A stretch of 64,000 bases of DNA from Cyclobacteriaceae bacterium (GTDB lineage: Bacteria; Bacteroidota; Bacteroidia; Cytophagales; Cyclobacteriaceae). The notes under the pieces are model-generated. The model saw only the letters and a list, made by a program, of their open reading frames with translations. It was not told where the DNA came from and searched no databases. The position numbers were made by a program, and so were the translations under genes. The stretch covers positions 29,079-93,078 of the forward strand of contig CATQIH010000043.1 of NCBI GenBank assembly GCA_958296015.1, read 5' to 3'. Shown one piece after another: positions 28,269-36,203 of the stretch (the stretch's first letter is position 1; each line of letters begins with the position of its first letter).

Positions 28269-28805
28269 CTACTTAATATAGTTGTCGTTTAGCTGGCTAA
28301 TCAGTTCTTCCGTGATATCCATGCCATCTTGTGCATAAGCGATATTGCCGCTTTCATTAGCCACTAAGATGACTTTGTATCCTTTGTCTTTTCCATATTG
28401 TTCAATATGGCTGTTGACTTCTATCAGTACTTTTTGTGTCATCTGCTGATCTTCCTGTTTTGCTTTTTCCTGTATAGATTTCTGATAACTGATAAGTTGC
28501 TGCTGTTTGTTTTTCAACAACTGCTGAGATAGCTCCTTCTCTTTGCTGCTCATTGTCCTGCTCTCCTTTTCATAAGCTTGTATAGCAGCTTGGACATCTT
28601 GTGTTAGCGTATCAATGTTAGCCTGCCAGATAGCTACTTTACCTTGGTAAACGCCCCGAGCATCTACCATTCCTTGGTAGCTACTTAACAGTTTTGACGA
28701 ATCTACATAAGCAATACTGTTTTTTTCAGCAAAATGAAGGTAATACAGTCCTGCAAGACCAAGAGTAATAAGGAAGAAAAACGCAATTGTAATTTTTTGA
28801 TTCAT
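28269..28805 (-). CDS. Skp/OmpH-like periplasmic chaperone
   Basis: 178 residues. One hydrophobic segment at the N-terminus (IAFFFLITLGLAGLYYLHF) targets it to the periplasmic side. The mature part follows the OmpH/Skp pattern: a short beta strand IAYVDSSKLLSSYQG, two long charged helices (about 55-145, KELSQQLLKNKQQQLISYQKS), and a closing strand GYKVILVANESGNIAYAQDGMDITEELISQLN. The length is usual for the family. Skp proteins hold unfolded outer-membrane proteins in the periplasm. Placed between a fibre gene and the RHS genes, it probably serves as a dedicated chaperone for the exported fibre or RHS proteins, since housekeeping copies usually sit next to bamA. Confidence 0.85.
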   Translation of the reverse strand: MNQKITIAFFFLITLGLAGLYYLHFAEKNSIAYVDSSKLLSSYQGMVDARGVYQGKVAIWQANIDTLTQDVQAAIQAYEKESRTMSSKEKELSQQLLKNKQQQLISYQKSIQEKAKQEDQQMTQKVLIEVNSHIEQYGKDKGYKVILVANESGNIAYAQDGMDITEELISQLNDNYIK

Positions 28806-28826
28806 GATTTTATACTGTTTGTGGTT

Positions 28827-30776
28827 TTACTTTTTGTTTTCTATGTTCTCAATTTTAACTTTTAAAGCTTCATTTTCTTTTTTTAGCTCAATCATGTAGA
28901 GGGTGAGTTCTTCTATCTTTTCTAAAAGATCAGCATCCATTTGTGATAAGCTATAATTTTGCTGATTTTGCATCTGTTGAGCAGAAGGTAGTTCTGGCAA
29001 ATGTCCGTTTTCCTTGATAAAAGCTTCTACTTCAGCAAGAGGTCGTAGTTGATAGTTGTTCTCAAAAACATAATCAGGCCAGTTTTCAGGGGCAAAAACC
29101 TCTACTCTAGTGGCCAGCATAGTACCTTTTACAGCCATTACATATCCTTCCGGAACACTCTGAGTAGTATTAACGGCTAACCTACTGGTAGAAAGTTGTT
29201 CAAATTGCTGATTGGCAGTTCGGATTTCAGCTGCCTCGATAATGTTTGCATTGATTGTCCCGGATACACTTAAGTCTTTTCCAATGTTGGCATCTTCCGT
29301 ATTAAGAAGCTGAGAGATAAACGTATTGGCTGTTATATTTTGTGAAGCTGTCATACTTCCTGTTACTGATAATGCATCGCCTGATTCGTTTGCTCCAGTA
29401 ATGATACCTACTTTTCCATTAAAGGTTGTGTTTTTTTGAACAGTCATATTTTCATTTACTTGCAAGCTGCCTGTAGTTGTATTATTGGCTTTTATCTGAC
29501 TTACATTAGCAAAACCACTTACTATTATGTTACCAGCGATGTCTAACTTTTCGGTAGGCACGTTAACTCCAATCCCTATATTGCCAGTAACCAACAAGTT
29601 TTCACCTACCTGGAAATTTCCAGCTATAATACCTTCCTGAGCCCGGACCCCTACACTGATAAAGTCTCCTGAACTCTTAATATTTCCGGCAATCTCCAGT
29701 TTTTCTGTTGCCTCAATAACACCAATTCCAAGGTTACCTCCAATAAACGTGTTCTGGCTTACTTTTACATTTCCATTGATGTCCAGCTTTTCAGTAGGCT
29801 CGTCCACACCTATACCGACGCTGCCATTAACCAGAATATTTTCGTTGACACTTAGCTTTCCTGCAATATTTCCTGTAGTTGCCTGAATTCCTGAAGCTAT
29901 TAAGTTATCTGTGGCTTTGATATTTCCTGCTACTTCCAGCTTTTCAGCAGGTGCAGTGACACCGATACCGACCAGGCCGCCAATCAACGTATTCTGATCC
30001 ACGGTTAAGTTATTAGATACCTGACCACTGTTCACCTGGAACCCATCGGCAAACAAGTTCTGGCTCGCTTTGATGTTTCCTGCTATATCTAACTTTTCTG
30101 TAGGGTTCAGTAAACCAATGCCTACACTACCATTAATAAGGGTATTCTGATTCACTGAAAGATTACCTTGCACCAAACCCGTCTGAACAGTAAAGCTATT
30201 GGAGAGCAGACTTTGTGTCGCCTTGATATTTCCGGCTACTTCCAGTCTTTCTACAGGATTGTCTACTCCTAACCCGGTTAAGCCTGAAACGATCACGTTA
30301 TCTCCTACTGTCAACAATCCGGAAATATTGCTTGTACTAGCATTTAATCCGGTAGTATTGACGAGTTGAGAATAGATGGTGTTACTTACCTTAAGATTCC
30401 CTGCAATATCTAGTTTCTCTGTTGGAGCAGCTACCCCAATGCCAACGCTGCCGGTGACTGATAAGTTATTTCCGATAGTAGCATTCTGAGCCACAGAAAG
30501 AGTGGTGGCTTTCAGACCAATTACGTCAATTTCATTGACGTCTAACGACCCGCTGATGATTGTACTACCAATGACTTCCAGGCTTTCACTGGGATTGCGC
30601 GTACCAATACCTACATTACCGTAGGGAGGAAATACGCTATGTTCGGGCTTGGGACCATTTCCATTGCCGTTACCATTGCCATTACCGTTATTGCCTTTGT
30701 TCTTATTACCTTGGCTGTGCCCGTCCAGGCTGGCCATCAGTAAAAGAGAGAGAAATACCAGACTAAGTTTATTCAT
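28827..30776 (-). CDS. VGIG-repeat fibre protein
   Basis: About 649 residues from the ATG at 30776. An upstream ATG in frame (30893) would add 39 residues with no signal, and a promoter element at 30813-30820 lies between the two, so 30776 is chosen. The signal peptide is MNKLSLVFLSLLLMASLDGHSQG. It is followed by a low-complexity NGNGNGNGNG run (near residue 30), then about ten degenerate repeats of roughly 50 residues, each with VGIGVxxPTEKLDIAGNIKAS. These repeats typify trimeric beta-helix tail fibres. The C-terminus has the Bacteroidota fibre ending EVEAFIKENGHLPELPSA and a coiled coil (LLEKIEELTLYMIELKKENEAL). It starts the operon carrying the Skp-like, TcB-like and RHS genes and may form a surface needle or adhesin for toxin delivery; that role is inferred. 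Confidence 0.8.
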   Translation of the reverse strand: MNKLSLVFLSLLLMASLDGHSQGNKNKGNNGNGNGNGNGNGPKPEHSVFPPYGNVGIGTRNPSESLEVIGSTIISGSLDVNEIDVIGLKATTLSVAQNATIGNNLSVTGSVGIGVAAPTEKLDIAGNLKVSNTIYSQLVNTTGLNASTSNISGLLTVGDNVIVSGLTGLGVDNPVERLEVAGNIKATQSLLSNSFTVQTGLVQGNLSVNQNTLINGSVGIGLLNPTEKLDIAGNIKASQNLFADGFQVNSGQVSNNLTVDQNTLIGGLVGIGVTAPAEKLEVAGNIKATDNLIASGIQATTGNIAGKLSVNENILVNGSVGIGVDEPTEKLDINGNVKVSQNTFIGGNLGIGVIEATEKLEIAGNIKSSGDFISVGVRAQEGIIAGNFQVGENLLVTGNIGIGVNVPTEKLDIAGNIIVSGFANVSQIKANNTTTGSLQVNENMTVQKNTTFNGKVGIITGANESGDALSVTGSMTASQNITANTFISQLLNTEDANIGKDLSVSGTINANIIEAAEIRTANQQFEQLSTSRLAVNTTQSVPEGYVMAVKGTMLATRVEVFAPENWPDYVFENNYQLRPLAEVEAFIKENGHLPELPSAQQMQNQQNYSLSQMDADLLEKIEELTLYMIELKKENEALKVKIENIENKK

Positions 30777-30812
30777 TATCTTAATTGATCTGATCACTGT
30801 AAATTTATTTAA

Positions 30813-30820
30813 CAAAGGTA
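30813..30820 (-). promoter_or_regulatory. Bacteroidota -7 promoter element for the fibre/RHS operon
   Basis: TACCTTTG on the minus strand is an exact match to TAnnTTTG, 37 bases upstream of the fibre ATG at 30776. No clear -33 box was found. It implies a separate transcription unit from the secretion operon that ends at 30992. Confidence 0.45.
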
Positions 30821-30991
30821 TACTGGTAGAATTTAAATTAATATTCACTTTTTTATATTTAATAACATCACATTTTTTCTCATTCCAGGACATGATATAG
30901 CTATAGATAGCCCTGTTTGAGATTGATATAGCTTTGCATTATTTTCAGCTGCATTTTTGCACCGGTTTTTTTGCGTCTTTGTTCCGATAGT

Positions 30992-31495
30992 TTACATGTG
31001 ACCAGTTATAGGCTGTAATTTTATTTGCAGCTTTTTGCCTTTATAGATCAGCTCTACCCAATGTGAAGTGATGGCTTTGATCTGTAGTTCATTTGAATAT
31101 GTGCCTGCTTTTACCATCAGGGATTGTCCGTCTACGATAAGCATGGCCACCCGATGGGCAGAGACAGCATGCTCAATCATGCCGGCATATTGAATATCAG
31201 GCAACGGTTCTTCTGTGTCTTCTGGCTTGATCTCTTCTAAAGCAGGCATAAGCTCCTGAGTGGTGATCACCTCTTTGCGTTGAAAATGCTGCAAGGCAAA
31301 TGGGTCCGGATAATTGATGAGTAATGCATAATGAAGAGACAAGGTATCTGCTTGAGGTTCTAAAGCAACCCTATCTTCTTGATAAAATATTTTATCTTCT
31401 GTTTTGTGCATTGTCAGGTACAACTTATACACAATCACACACCAGATGAGCAGCACCAAAGGCAGCAGGACATAAATGTTTTTTTTGCTTTTCAT
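30992..31495 (-). CDS. GspC/PilP-like secretion protein
   Basis: 167 residues. An N-terminal membrane segment (IYVLLPLVLLIWCVIVYKLYL, about 7-27) is followed by a linker rich in Glu and Pro (PALEEIKPEDTEEPLPD) and a small beta domain of about 70 residues (IQYAGMIEHAV...AMLIVDGQSLMVKAGTYSNELQIKAITSHWVELIYKGKKLQIKL). That arrangement, with the LxxGxxL-type beta domain at the end, is the layout of GspC and PilP homology-region proteins, which link the inner-membrane platform to the secretin. It is the last gene of the operon and overlaps the previous gene by four bases (ATGA). No PDZ domain is present. Confidence 0.6.
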   Translation of the reverse strand: MKSKKNIYVLLPLVLLIWCVIVYKLYLTMHKTEDKIFYQEDRVALEPQADTLSLHYALLINYPDPFALQHFQRKEVITTQELMPALEEIKPEDTEEPLPDIQYAGMIEHAVSAHRVAMLIVDGQSLMVKAGTYSNELQIKAITSHWVELIYKGKKLQIKLQPITGHM

Positions 31496-32487
31496 ATGGC
31501 CTGGAATCTTCTGAGCGCAGAGGCAGTGCTTACGTTGCCTGCCCGGTCAACAGAGCTTAACTGCCAGAGATAAAATCCCCTGGATGTCAGTGATCCGGTA
31601 TACCCGTATTCGCTGCCGACCACCGGGACGCCGGCCGCCGGAGTGCCAGCCACCGGAATGCCTGTCACCGGAATCCTGGCAAGCAGGGTAGAGTCATTTG
31701 TATATAGGTATAAGATGTTTGTAGTTATTGCATCTTCTGTCTTGTTCCAGCTAAATAAGATATTCTCTTTAGCAACAATGGCATTTTTGATAGGCTCTTT
31801 AAGAACTGGAGCTTGTGGAGGCGTAAAGTCCAGGATCAACATTCTTTTTTGGGAGGCAACTGTCGCCTGACAGGTATCACATACCAATGCCACCTGCCAA
31901 GACAGTGTATTATCTGCCCGTGGAAATAAAACATCTAGTTGCTGGCTGGTTACTATGGTATCCAGGCGGTATGATGCAGAATGAATATTTAACCTGTAGC
32001 GGGCATCTGCATCACGGGCCTTCCAGCTAAAACGAACCAAGCTGTCACGGGTCGCAAAATCCTGTGCAGGTGCTAATAACTGAATGGCTGCCTGATTTTC
32101 GCCGCCTGCGATCTCTTGGCCTACGCTGAATTGATTGGCTACACTAAAGGCTGTCTGGTAAGCCCCATTGTCTGCCCTGATCCTCCAGGCATAGTTGCCG
32201 GAATCTAAGCGAATGCTAAGCTTGTTGCCTGTGATGATCGTATCTAGTACCAGGTAAGCCGGTGCCTGAAAGGAAGGAGAAACTACTTGTAGCTGGTAGC
32301 TGGTATTGTTAGATAGTGGCTCCCACCAGAAGGTAATCGTTGAGACAGGCACTGCTATACCATTTGCCGGCGTGTATGCAATGACGGTTTCGCTAGAAAT
32401 ATCCGGGGCAATAATGTCGCTGCAGCCGGAAAATAGCCCTACCAGCCATAAGAACAATGTAATAAAGTTATTTTTTTTCATTTTCAC
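31492..32487 (-). CDS. lipoprotein with three Ig/Fn3-like modules
   Basis: 331 residues with a lipobox FSGC near residue 21. Three repeated beta modules follow: residues about 40-125 (ITFWWEPLSNNTSYQLQVVSP), 140-220 (VRFSWKARDADARYRLNIHS) and 225-330 (ILFSWNKTEDAITTNILYLYT). Each has the Trp/Tyr pairing of Fn3-like modules. A short 5-residue tandem repeat (IPVTG IPVAG TPAAG VPVVG, residues about 279-298) interrupts the last module. It sits inside the secretion operon and overlaps its neighbours on both sides, so it is probably a structural accessory of the machine, such as a pilotin-like or outer-membrane scaffold. I do not know a named counterpart in classical type II systems. Confidence 0.7.
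   Translation of the reverse strand: MKMKKNNFITLFLWLVGLFSGCSDIIAPDISSETVIAYTPANGIAVPVSTITFWWEPLSNNTSYQLQVVSPSFQAPAYLVLDTIITGNKLSIRLDSGNYAWRIRADNGAYQTAFSVANQFSVGQEIAGGENQAAIQLLAPAQDFATRDSLVRFSWKARDADARYRLNIHSASYRLDTIVTSQQLDVLFPRADNTLSWQVALVCDTCQATVASQKRMLILDFTPPQAPVLKEPIKNAIVAKENILFSWNKTEDAITTNILYLYTNDSTLLARIPVTGIPVAGTPAAGVPVVGSEYGYTGSLTSRGFYLWQLSSVDRAGNVSTASALRRFQAI
31617..31676 (-). repeat. 15-bp tandem repeat inside the lipoprotein gene
   Basis: Four imperfect units of 15 bases, each containing a (C/T)CACCGG or CGCCGG core, are clearly more GC-rich than the surrounding gene. The length keeps the frame and adds one pentapeptide per unit (I/T/V-P-V/A-T/A/V-G). Confidence 0.65.
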
Positions 32488-32998
32488 GTATACTTTGTAT
32501 CATCAAACGGGCATATAATTTAGTTTGCCTGCTCTCTCGCTCCTGCTGGGTGTACAGGCTAACAGAGGAGAGGTGTCCACTCTTTATTTCCTGTTCCAAA
32601 GCGTGAGTAACCTGTAGCAGTGCTGTGTATTTTCCTTCCAGGATCAGCTCATAGGTTTCCATGATGACATCCTGCTCTTCTACCTCGACAGGAGCGGCAA
32701 AAGATACCAGTCTGGCAGGACGGCTTTGTAGTTGCCCACTGACTTTTTCCAGAATCTCTTTGCGCAAACTTTGCCTGTTACCCGATAAGAGCTGATCAAT
32801 ACGTTCTTTTTTGATTTTTAGTGCTTTGATCTTTTCGGGAGCACCTTCTGCCTGCTGGCGGGTCATCTTCAGGCCGGTATTTTCCTGGTACAGGCTGATC
32901 GTCTTGTCAAAAGCCAGAAAATACGCAATCACTACTGCAAGCACAAAAGCTGCTGCAAGGATGTTATTCTTCTTTTGAAAAGAGTATTGCTCAAACAT
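32468..32998 (-). CDS. GspM/PilO-like inner-membrane platform protein
   Basis: 176 residues with one membrane segment (NILAAAFVLAVVIAYFLAF, about 12-30), a coiled-coil stretch (TRQQAEGAPEKIKALKIKKERIDQLL) and a small alpha/beta domain ending ELILEGKYTALLQVTHALEQEIKSGHLSSVSLYT. The YxxLLxxxxxLE pattern in the last domain is typical of PilO/GspM ferredoxin-like domains. It lies two bases after the stop of the GspL-like gene and overlaps the next gene by about 20 bases. The fold assignment is from motifs and gene order; sequence identity to named members is low. Confidence 0.65.
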   Translation of the reverse strand: MFEQYSFQKKNNILAAAFVLAVVIAYFLAFDKTISLYQENTGLKMTRQQAEGAPEKIKALKIKKERIDQLLSGNRQSLRKEILEKVSGQLQSRPARLVSFAAPVEVEEQDVIMETYELILEGKYTALLQVTHALEQEIKSGHLSSVSLYTQQERESRQTKLYARLMIQSIRENEKK

Positions 32999-33001
32999 AG
33001 C

Positions 33002-34219
33002 CTATTTAATGACAATCAAAAATTCAAAGACGCCACTTTCGGCTCTTGTATCATAATGATACTGCTGGCCTTGTATTTTGTCCACCCAGTAAAGCTGCTC
33101 AATACTGATGAGCCAATCATTCAGGATAGCAGGGTTTTGACAGAGACCACCCACCTGGATGAGTGCTGCATTGAAATAGAGGTTTTGCTTTTTTTTAAAC
33201 TTCTCTTCCTCTGCCGGAAAAGCGGTGAGTAGTGTGAGTTGAATCTTGGATGGCAAAGAAGCTCCTAAACGATCCAGATAGAAGGCAGGCCGGTGATGGC
33301 TTTCCATACCCAGCGATTGTATGATCTGCCCTTTTGCTGTTACCTCTTGCTGTAACTGTTGTAGTTGTACTAGGCTTGATTTGTAGCTTGTCGTTTGTGC
33401 CCTGAGTTCTTCATTTTCAGTAAAAGCTTCAGAGAACAAAAGGGTATTGATTCCTAACAGGCTAAGTAATACAGCCAACGCTGCTATGCTGGCTTTCTGG
33501 AAGATACGCTTCTCATAGAATTCATTTCTCTGGATGCTAACCATTGGCCACGGACTCTCAGGCGAGGTTGGCTGCATCAGCGCATCCAAAGCAAGACTAT
33601 AAGGCAGCAGCACTTCAGCGTTGACCAGATCATCTCCTATCTGGTAGGTAACATTTGTTTGCTCTTCTGTTTTTTGGATAGCCAATATTTGCTGCCCTTG
33701 CCACTGCATGTGGTAATAGCCTGTTTGAATCGCAACTTCTGAGGAATCCTGGGCATAACCTAAAAAAGGCATGACAGAAGATAACTTAAAAGGCCCAAAG
33801 AGCAGGCTGCATACCTGTATTTTTGATGCTCTGAACTTTTCTAATAAAGCATCGATTTCCTGTTTTCTTGCCAGACTTACCCATTGCTCCTCTGCCGGAG
33901 CAGGCCAGGTTTCCAGGTAAAAGTCTTTCATTTTGGCCCCCGGCATGGCCAATTGTAATGCTTGCTGCTGATCCGCTTTTGCTGTTTTCTTCAGCAGGAT
34001 ACCTTTTCCTTCTATAGCCAGCACAACTGGTAAGTTGCCTGTTATGACAGTTAGCTCTTCCAGGCTTGCTACATGGCTTTTCTGATGCTCAATGATAACA
34101 GTATCCTTTTGCTTTTGTAATATGCAGCAGCTGATATTGTAGCCATTGTCAGGCAACAGGGTAAGGCTGACACCAGCTACTTTTGTACTATGAAAATATG
34201 GATAGAGCCTTTCGCGCAT
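33002..34219 (-). CDS. GspL/PilM-PilN-like platform protein
   Basis: About 405 residues from ATG 34219; an in-frame TTG at 34231 is also open but less likely. The first 230 residues have an actin-like (PilM/GspL cytoplasmic) feel with alternating beta strands, though catalytic motifs are not obvious. A membrane segment lies at about 245-265 (AALAVLLSLLGINTLLF), then a coiled coil (ENEELRAQTTSYKSSLVQLQQLQQEV) and a periplasmic domain of about 120 residues. This is the arrangement of GspL, which anchors the ATPase GspE to the membrane and contacts GspM. It follows the secretin gene at once (stop at 34221) and precedes the GspM-like gene. Confidence 0.65.
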   Translation of the reverse strand: MRERLYPYFHSTKVAGVSLTLLPDNGYNISCCILQKQKDTVIIEHQKSHVASLEELTVITGNLPVVLAIEGKGILLKKTAKADQQQALQLAMPGAKMKDFYLETWPAPAEEQWVSLARKQEIDALLEKFRASKIQVCSLLFGPFKLSSVMPFLGYAQDSSEVAIQTGYYHMQWQGQQILAIQKTEEQTNVTYQIGDDLVNAEVLLPYSLALDALMQPTSPESPWPMVSIQRNEFYEKRIFQKASIAALAVLLSLLGINTLLFSEAFTENEELRAQTTSYKSSLVQLQQLQQEVTAKGQIIQSLGMESHHRPAFYLDRLGASLPSKIQLTLLTAFPAEEEKFKKKQNLYFNAALIQVGGLCQNPAILNDWLISIEQLYWVDKIQGQQYHYDTRAESGVFEFLIVIK

Positions 34220-34220
34220 C

Positions 34221-36203
34221 TTAATAGACAATCGTTGGTTTGATGAATACCAGTAGCTTATCTTCGCTTTTCTGCTCGGAACGGGAACTGAATAGCCATT
34301 TTAAGATTGGTATTCTTGATAATATTGGAAAACCTGAACTCGATTTGCTTTTCCTTACTTCCTCCAGTCCTCCCAGCACGACCATCTCTTCATTTTTTAC
34401 CCTGATCTGGGAGATAAACTTTCGCGTAGCGTTTCCTGGAGGGAATCCTTCCTGCTCAGGTTCAATGAAGTTGGAGAACTCCGCATTAATGCTCAGGGTG
34501 ATATGTTCATCCCCGGAAACCACCGGCACAAGGTGCAAAGCAAGATTAGCCTCTACCTGGACAAACCGCTGTGAAATAGAAGTGATTGGTGTGACGCCAT
34601 TGCTGATATTTTGCGTTTGCTCTAAAAAGTAGCGGGACTGTCCGATGGACAGGTCTGCTTCATGACCGTTGAGGGTAGAAAGCTTAGGGGTAGACCTGAT
34701 ATCAATAAAGTTGTTTTGTTCCAGAGCCTGTAGATTTACGTAAAAATTAGGGGTAACTCTGCCAAGGTTGATCAGCCCTTTGCTGTCTAAAGATTCTAAC
34801 AAACGGTTAATGGATTTAGAACTCAGCGTCACATCTACACCCGGAAACACCTGTCCGTTGGTACTGGGCACTGAGTCAGACAAGAATGCCTGGATACCGG
34901 TTTCTAGTCCTACGCCCTTGCGCACATTGGCTACAATCACTTCAATTAAGATGTTGGGCACCGGTTGATCAATGGCTAGTAGAAAAGCCTTTACCTCATC
35001 GATCTGGGGCTGGCTGCCACTTAAAATCAGTCCATTGAGTTCGCGAAAGGTTTTAATTTCCAGTCCCTGTTTCATTTCCATAGGAATCACCTCTTCTAGG
35101 CTATCTACGGTTCTGAATTGTAGTTTGACAAGTTCTGTAGCCCGCAGGCCTTCTCTTCTTCTATCACCAATGAGATATACTCCTTGCTGCTTTTTATACG
35201 TATAAGGTGAAGATTGTAGTAGATAGCCTAGTAGTGCATCATAGCTGATACCCTGAAGATAGGTAGTCATGTTGCCTTCAATGGGAGAGTAAAAAAGATA
35301 ATCCTTTTTGAGTTGCAGGGAGACATCCTCTATGATTTGGGAGAGCGGCATACCTACAGCCTCAATGCTGACCAGCGTGTCTTTTCCATGTGGAATGACA
35401 TCTACCTGCAACAAGCTTCCCTGTGGCACATCGGAAGATTTTTGTCCAGTATTACCTCTGCTGACAGAAGATCTACGGGTCGCTCTGCCCGGCTCTGTGG
35501 TGGCCACTAAATCTTCGGTGGTGCTAACGGGTGGCTCCAGGATATAGAACCCATCTTTGGTAGTTCTTAGCGTCAGCTTTGCTGCAAAGGCGATTTTGTC
35601 CAGGGCTTCTTCAAAGGGGGCTTCCTTGATATAGCTGCTGATGATAAAGTTCTCTGTACCTGGTGCCAGGATAACATTCTTACCTGATAATTCAGTCAAC
35701 TGCCTGGAAAAGATCGTCAGGCTATCTCTGTTCAAATTAACTGTAAGCTTGTCACCTGTATTGTCATAGGCAATATTTAACCGTTCTTCCTGGTAAGGCA
35801 GGGCAGGGGGTAATGGTTTTTCAAGGGGATGGAAAGACATGATAGATCCCATGAAACGGACATCCAGATCATATTCCTGGCAAATAAAAAGCAGCATATC
35901 CTTGACGCTGACATCTTTGAAATTGTTGGTTACCCGTTGATTTAAGGAAGGGTGGATACTCACGTTCAGATGGTGTGTTTCTGCCACGCCCCGCAGCAGT
36001 TCATGTAAAGGAATGTTAACTACTGAAAAGTTGGCTTTTTCTTTCAGACCGGTGGAAAGGCTGTCAGACAAGTCTTCCAGGTCATGCTTAAGAAGCGAAA
36101 ACCGGTTGAAAGGCTGCTGTCCATAAGCTTTAGCAAAGCCTAGCAAACAGCAAACGCAGGTAACCAGGAATATTTTGGATATGGTGTTCTTGTGGTGATT
36201 CAT
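34221..36203 (-). CDS. gspD: secretin (GspD/PilQ family)
   Basis: 660 residues. The signal peptide is near MNHHKNTISKIFLVTCVCCLLGFAKAYG. Residues about 55-110 form an STN-like N0 domain (IPLHELLRGVAETHHLNVSIHP). Further N domains follow (about 150-370), then the secretin proper from about 410: VPNILIEVIVANVRKG, VNLQALEQNNFIDIRSTPKLSTLNG, NEEMVVLGGLEE and SGFPILSRIPILKWLF, ending DKLLVFIKPTIVY. These are the hallmark secretin motifs, and the length is normal. It forms the outer-membrane pore of type II secretion or type IV pili. It overlaps GspE by four bases (ATGA). Among Bacteroidota secretins the STN start is common. Confidence 0.9.
   Translation of the reverse strand: MNHHKNTISKIFLVTCVCCLLGFAKAYGQQPFNRFSLLKHDLEDLSDSLSTGLKEKANFSVVNIPLHELLRGVAETHHLNVSIHPSLNQRVTNNFKDVSVKDMLLFICQEYDLDVRFMGSIMSFHPLEKPLPPALPYQEERLNIAYDNTGDKLTVNLNRDSLTIFSRQLTELSGKNVILAPGTENFIISSYIKEAPFEEALDKIAFAAKLTLRTTKDGFYILEPPVSTTEDLVATTEPGRATRRSSVSRGNTGQKSSDVPQGSLLQVDVIPHGKDTLVSIEAVGMPLSQIIEDVSLQLKKDYLFYSPIEGNMTTYLQGISYDALLGYLLQSSPYTYKKQQGVYLIGDRRREGLRATELVKLQFRTVDSLEEVIPMEMKQGLEIKTFRELNGLILSGSQPQIDEVKAFLLAIDQPVPNILIEVIVANVRKGVGLETGIQAFLSDSVPSTNGQVFPGVDVTLSSKSINRLLESLDSKGLINLGRVTPNFYVNLQALEQNNFIDIRSTPKLSTLNGHEADLSIGQSRYFLEQTQNISNGVTPITSISQRFVQVEANLALHLVPVVSGDEHITLSINAEFSNFIEPEQEGFPPGNATRKFISQIRVKNEEMVVLGGLEEVRKSKSSSGFPILSRIPILKWLFSSRSEQKSEDKLLVFIKPTIVY

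Noticed and set aside
30777..30893. Longer start for the fibre gene
   Set aside because: Adds 39 residues with no signal peptide and lies upstream of the promoter-like element; the normal signal begins at 30776.
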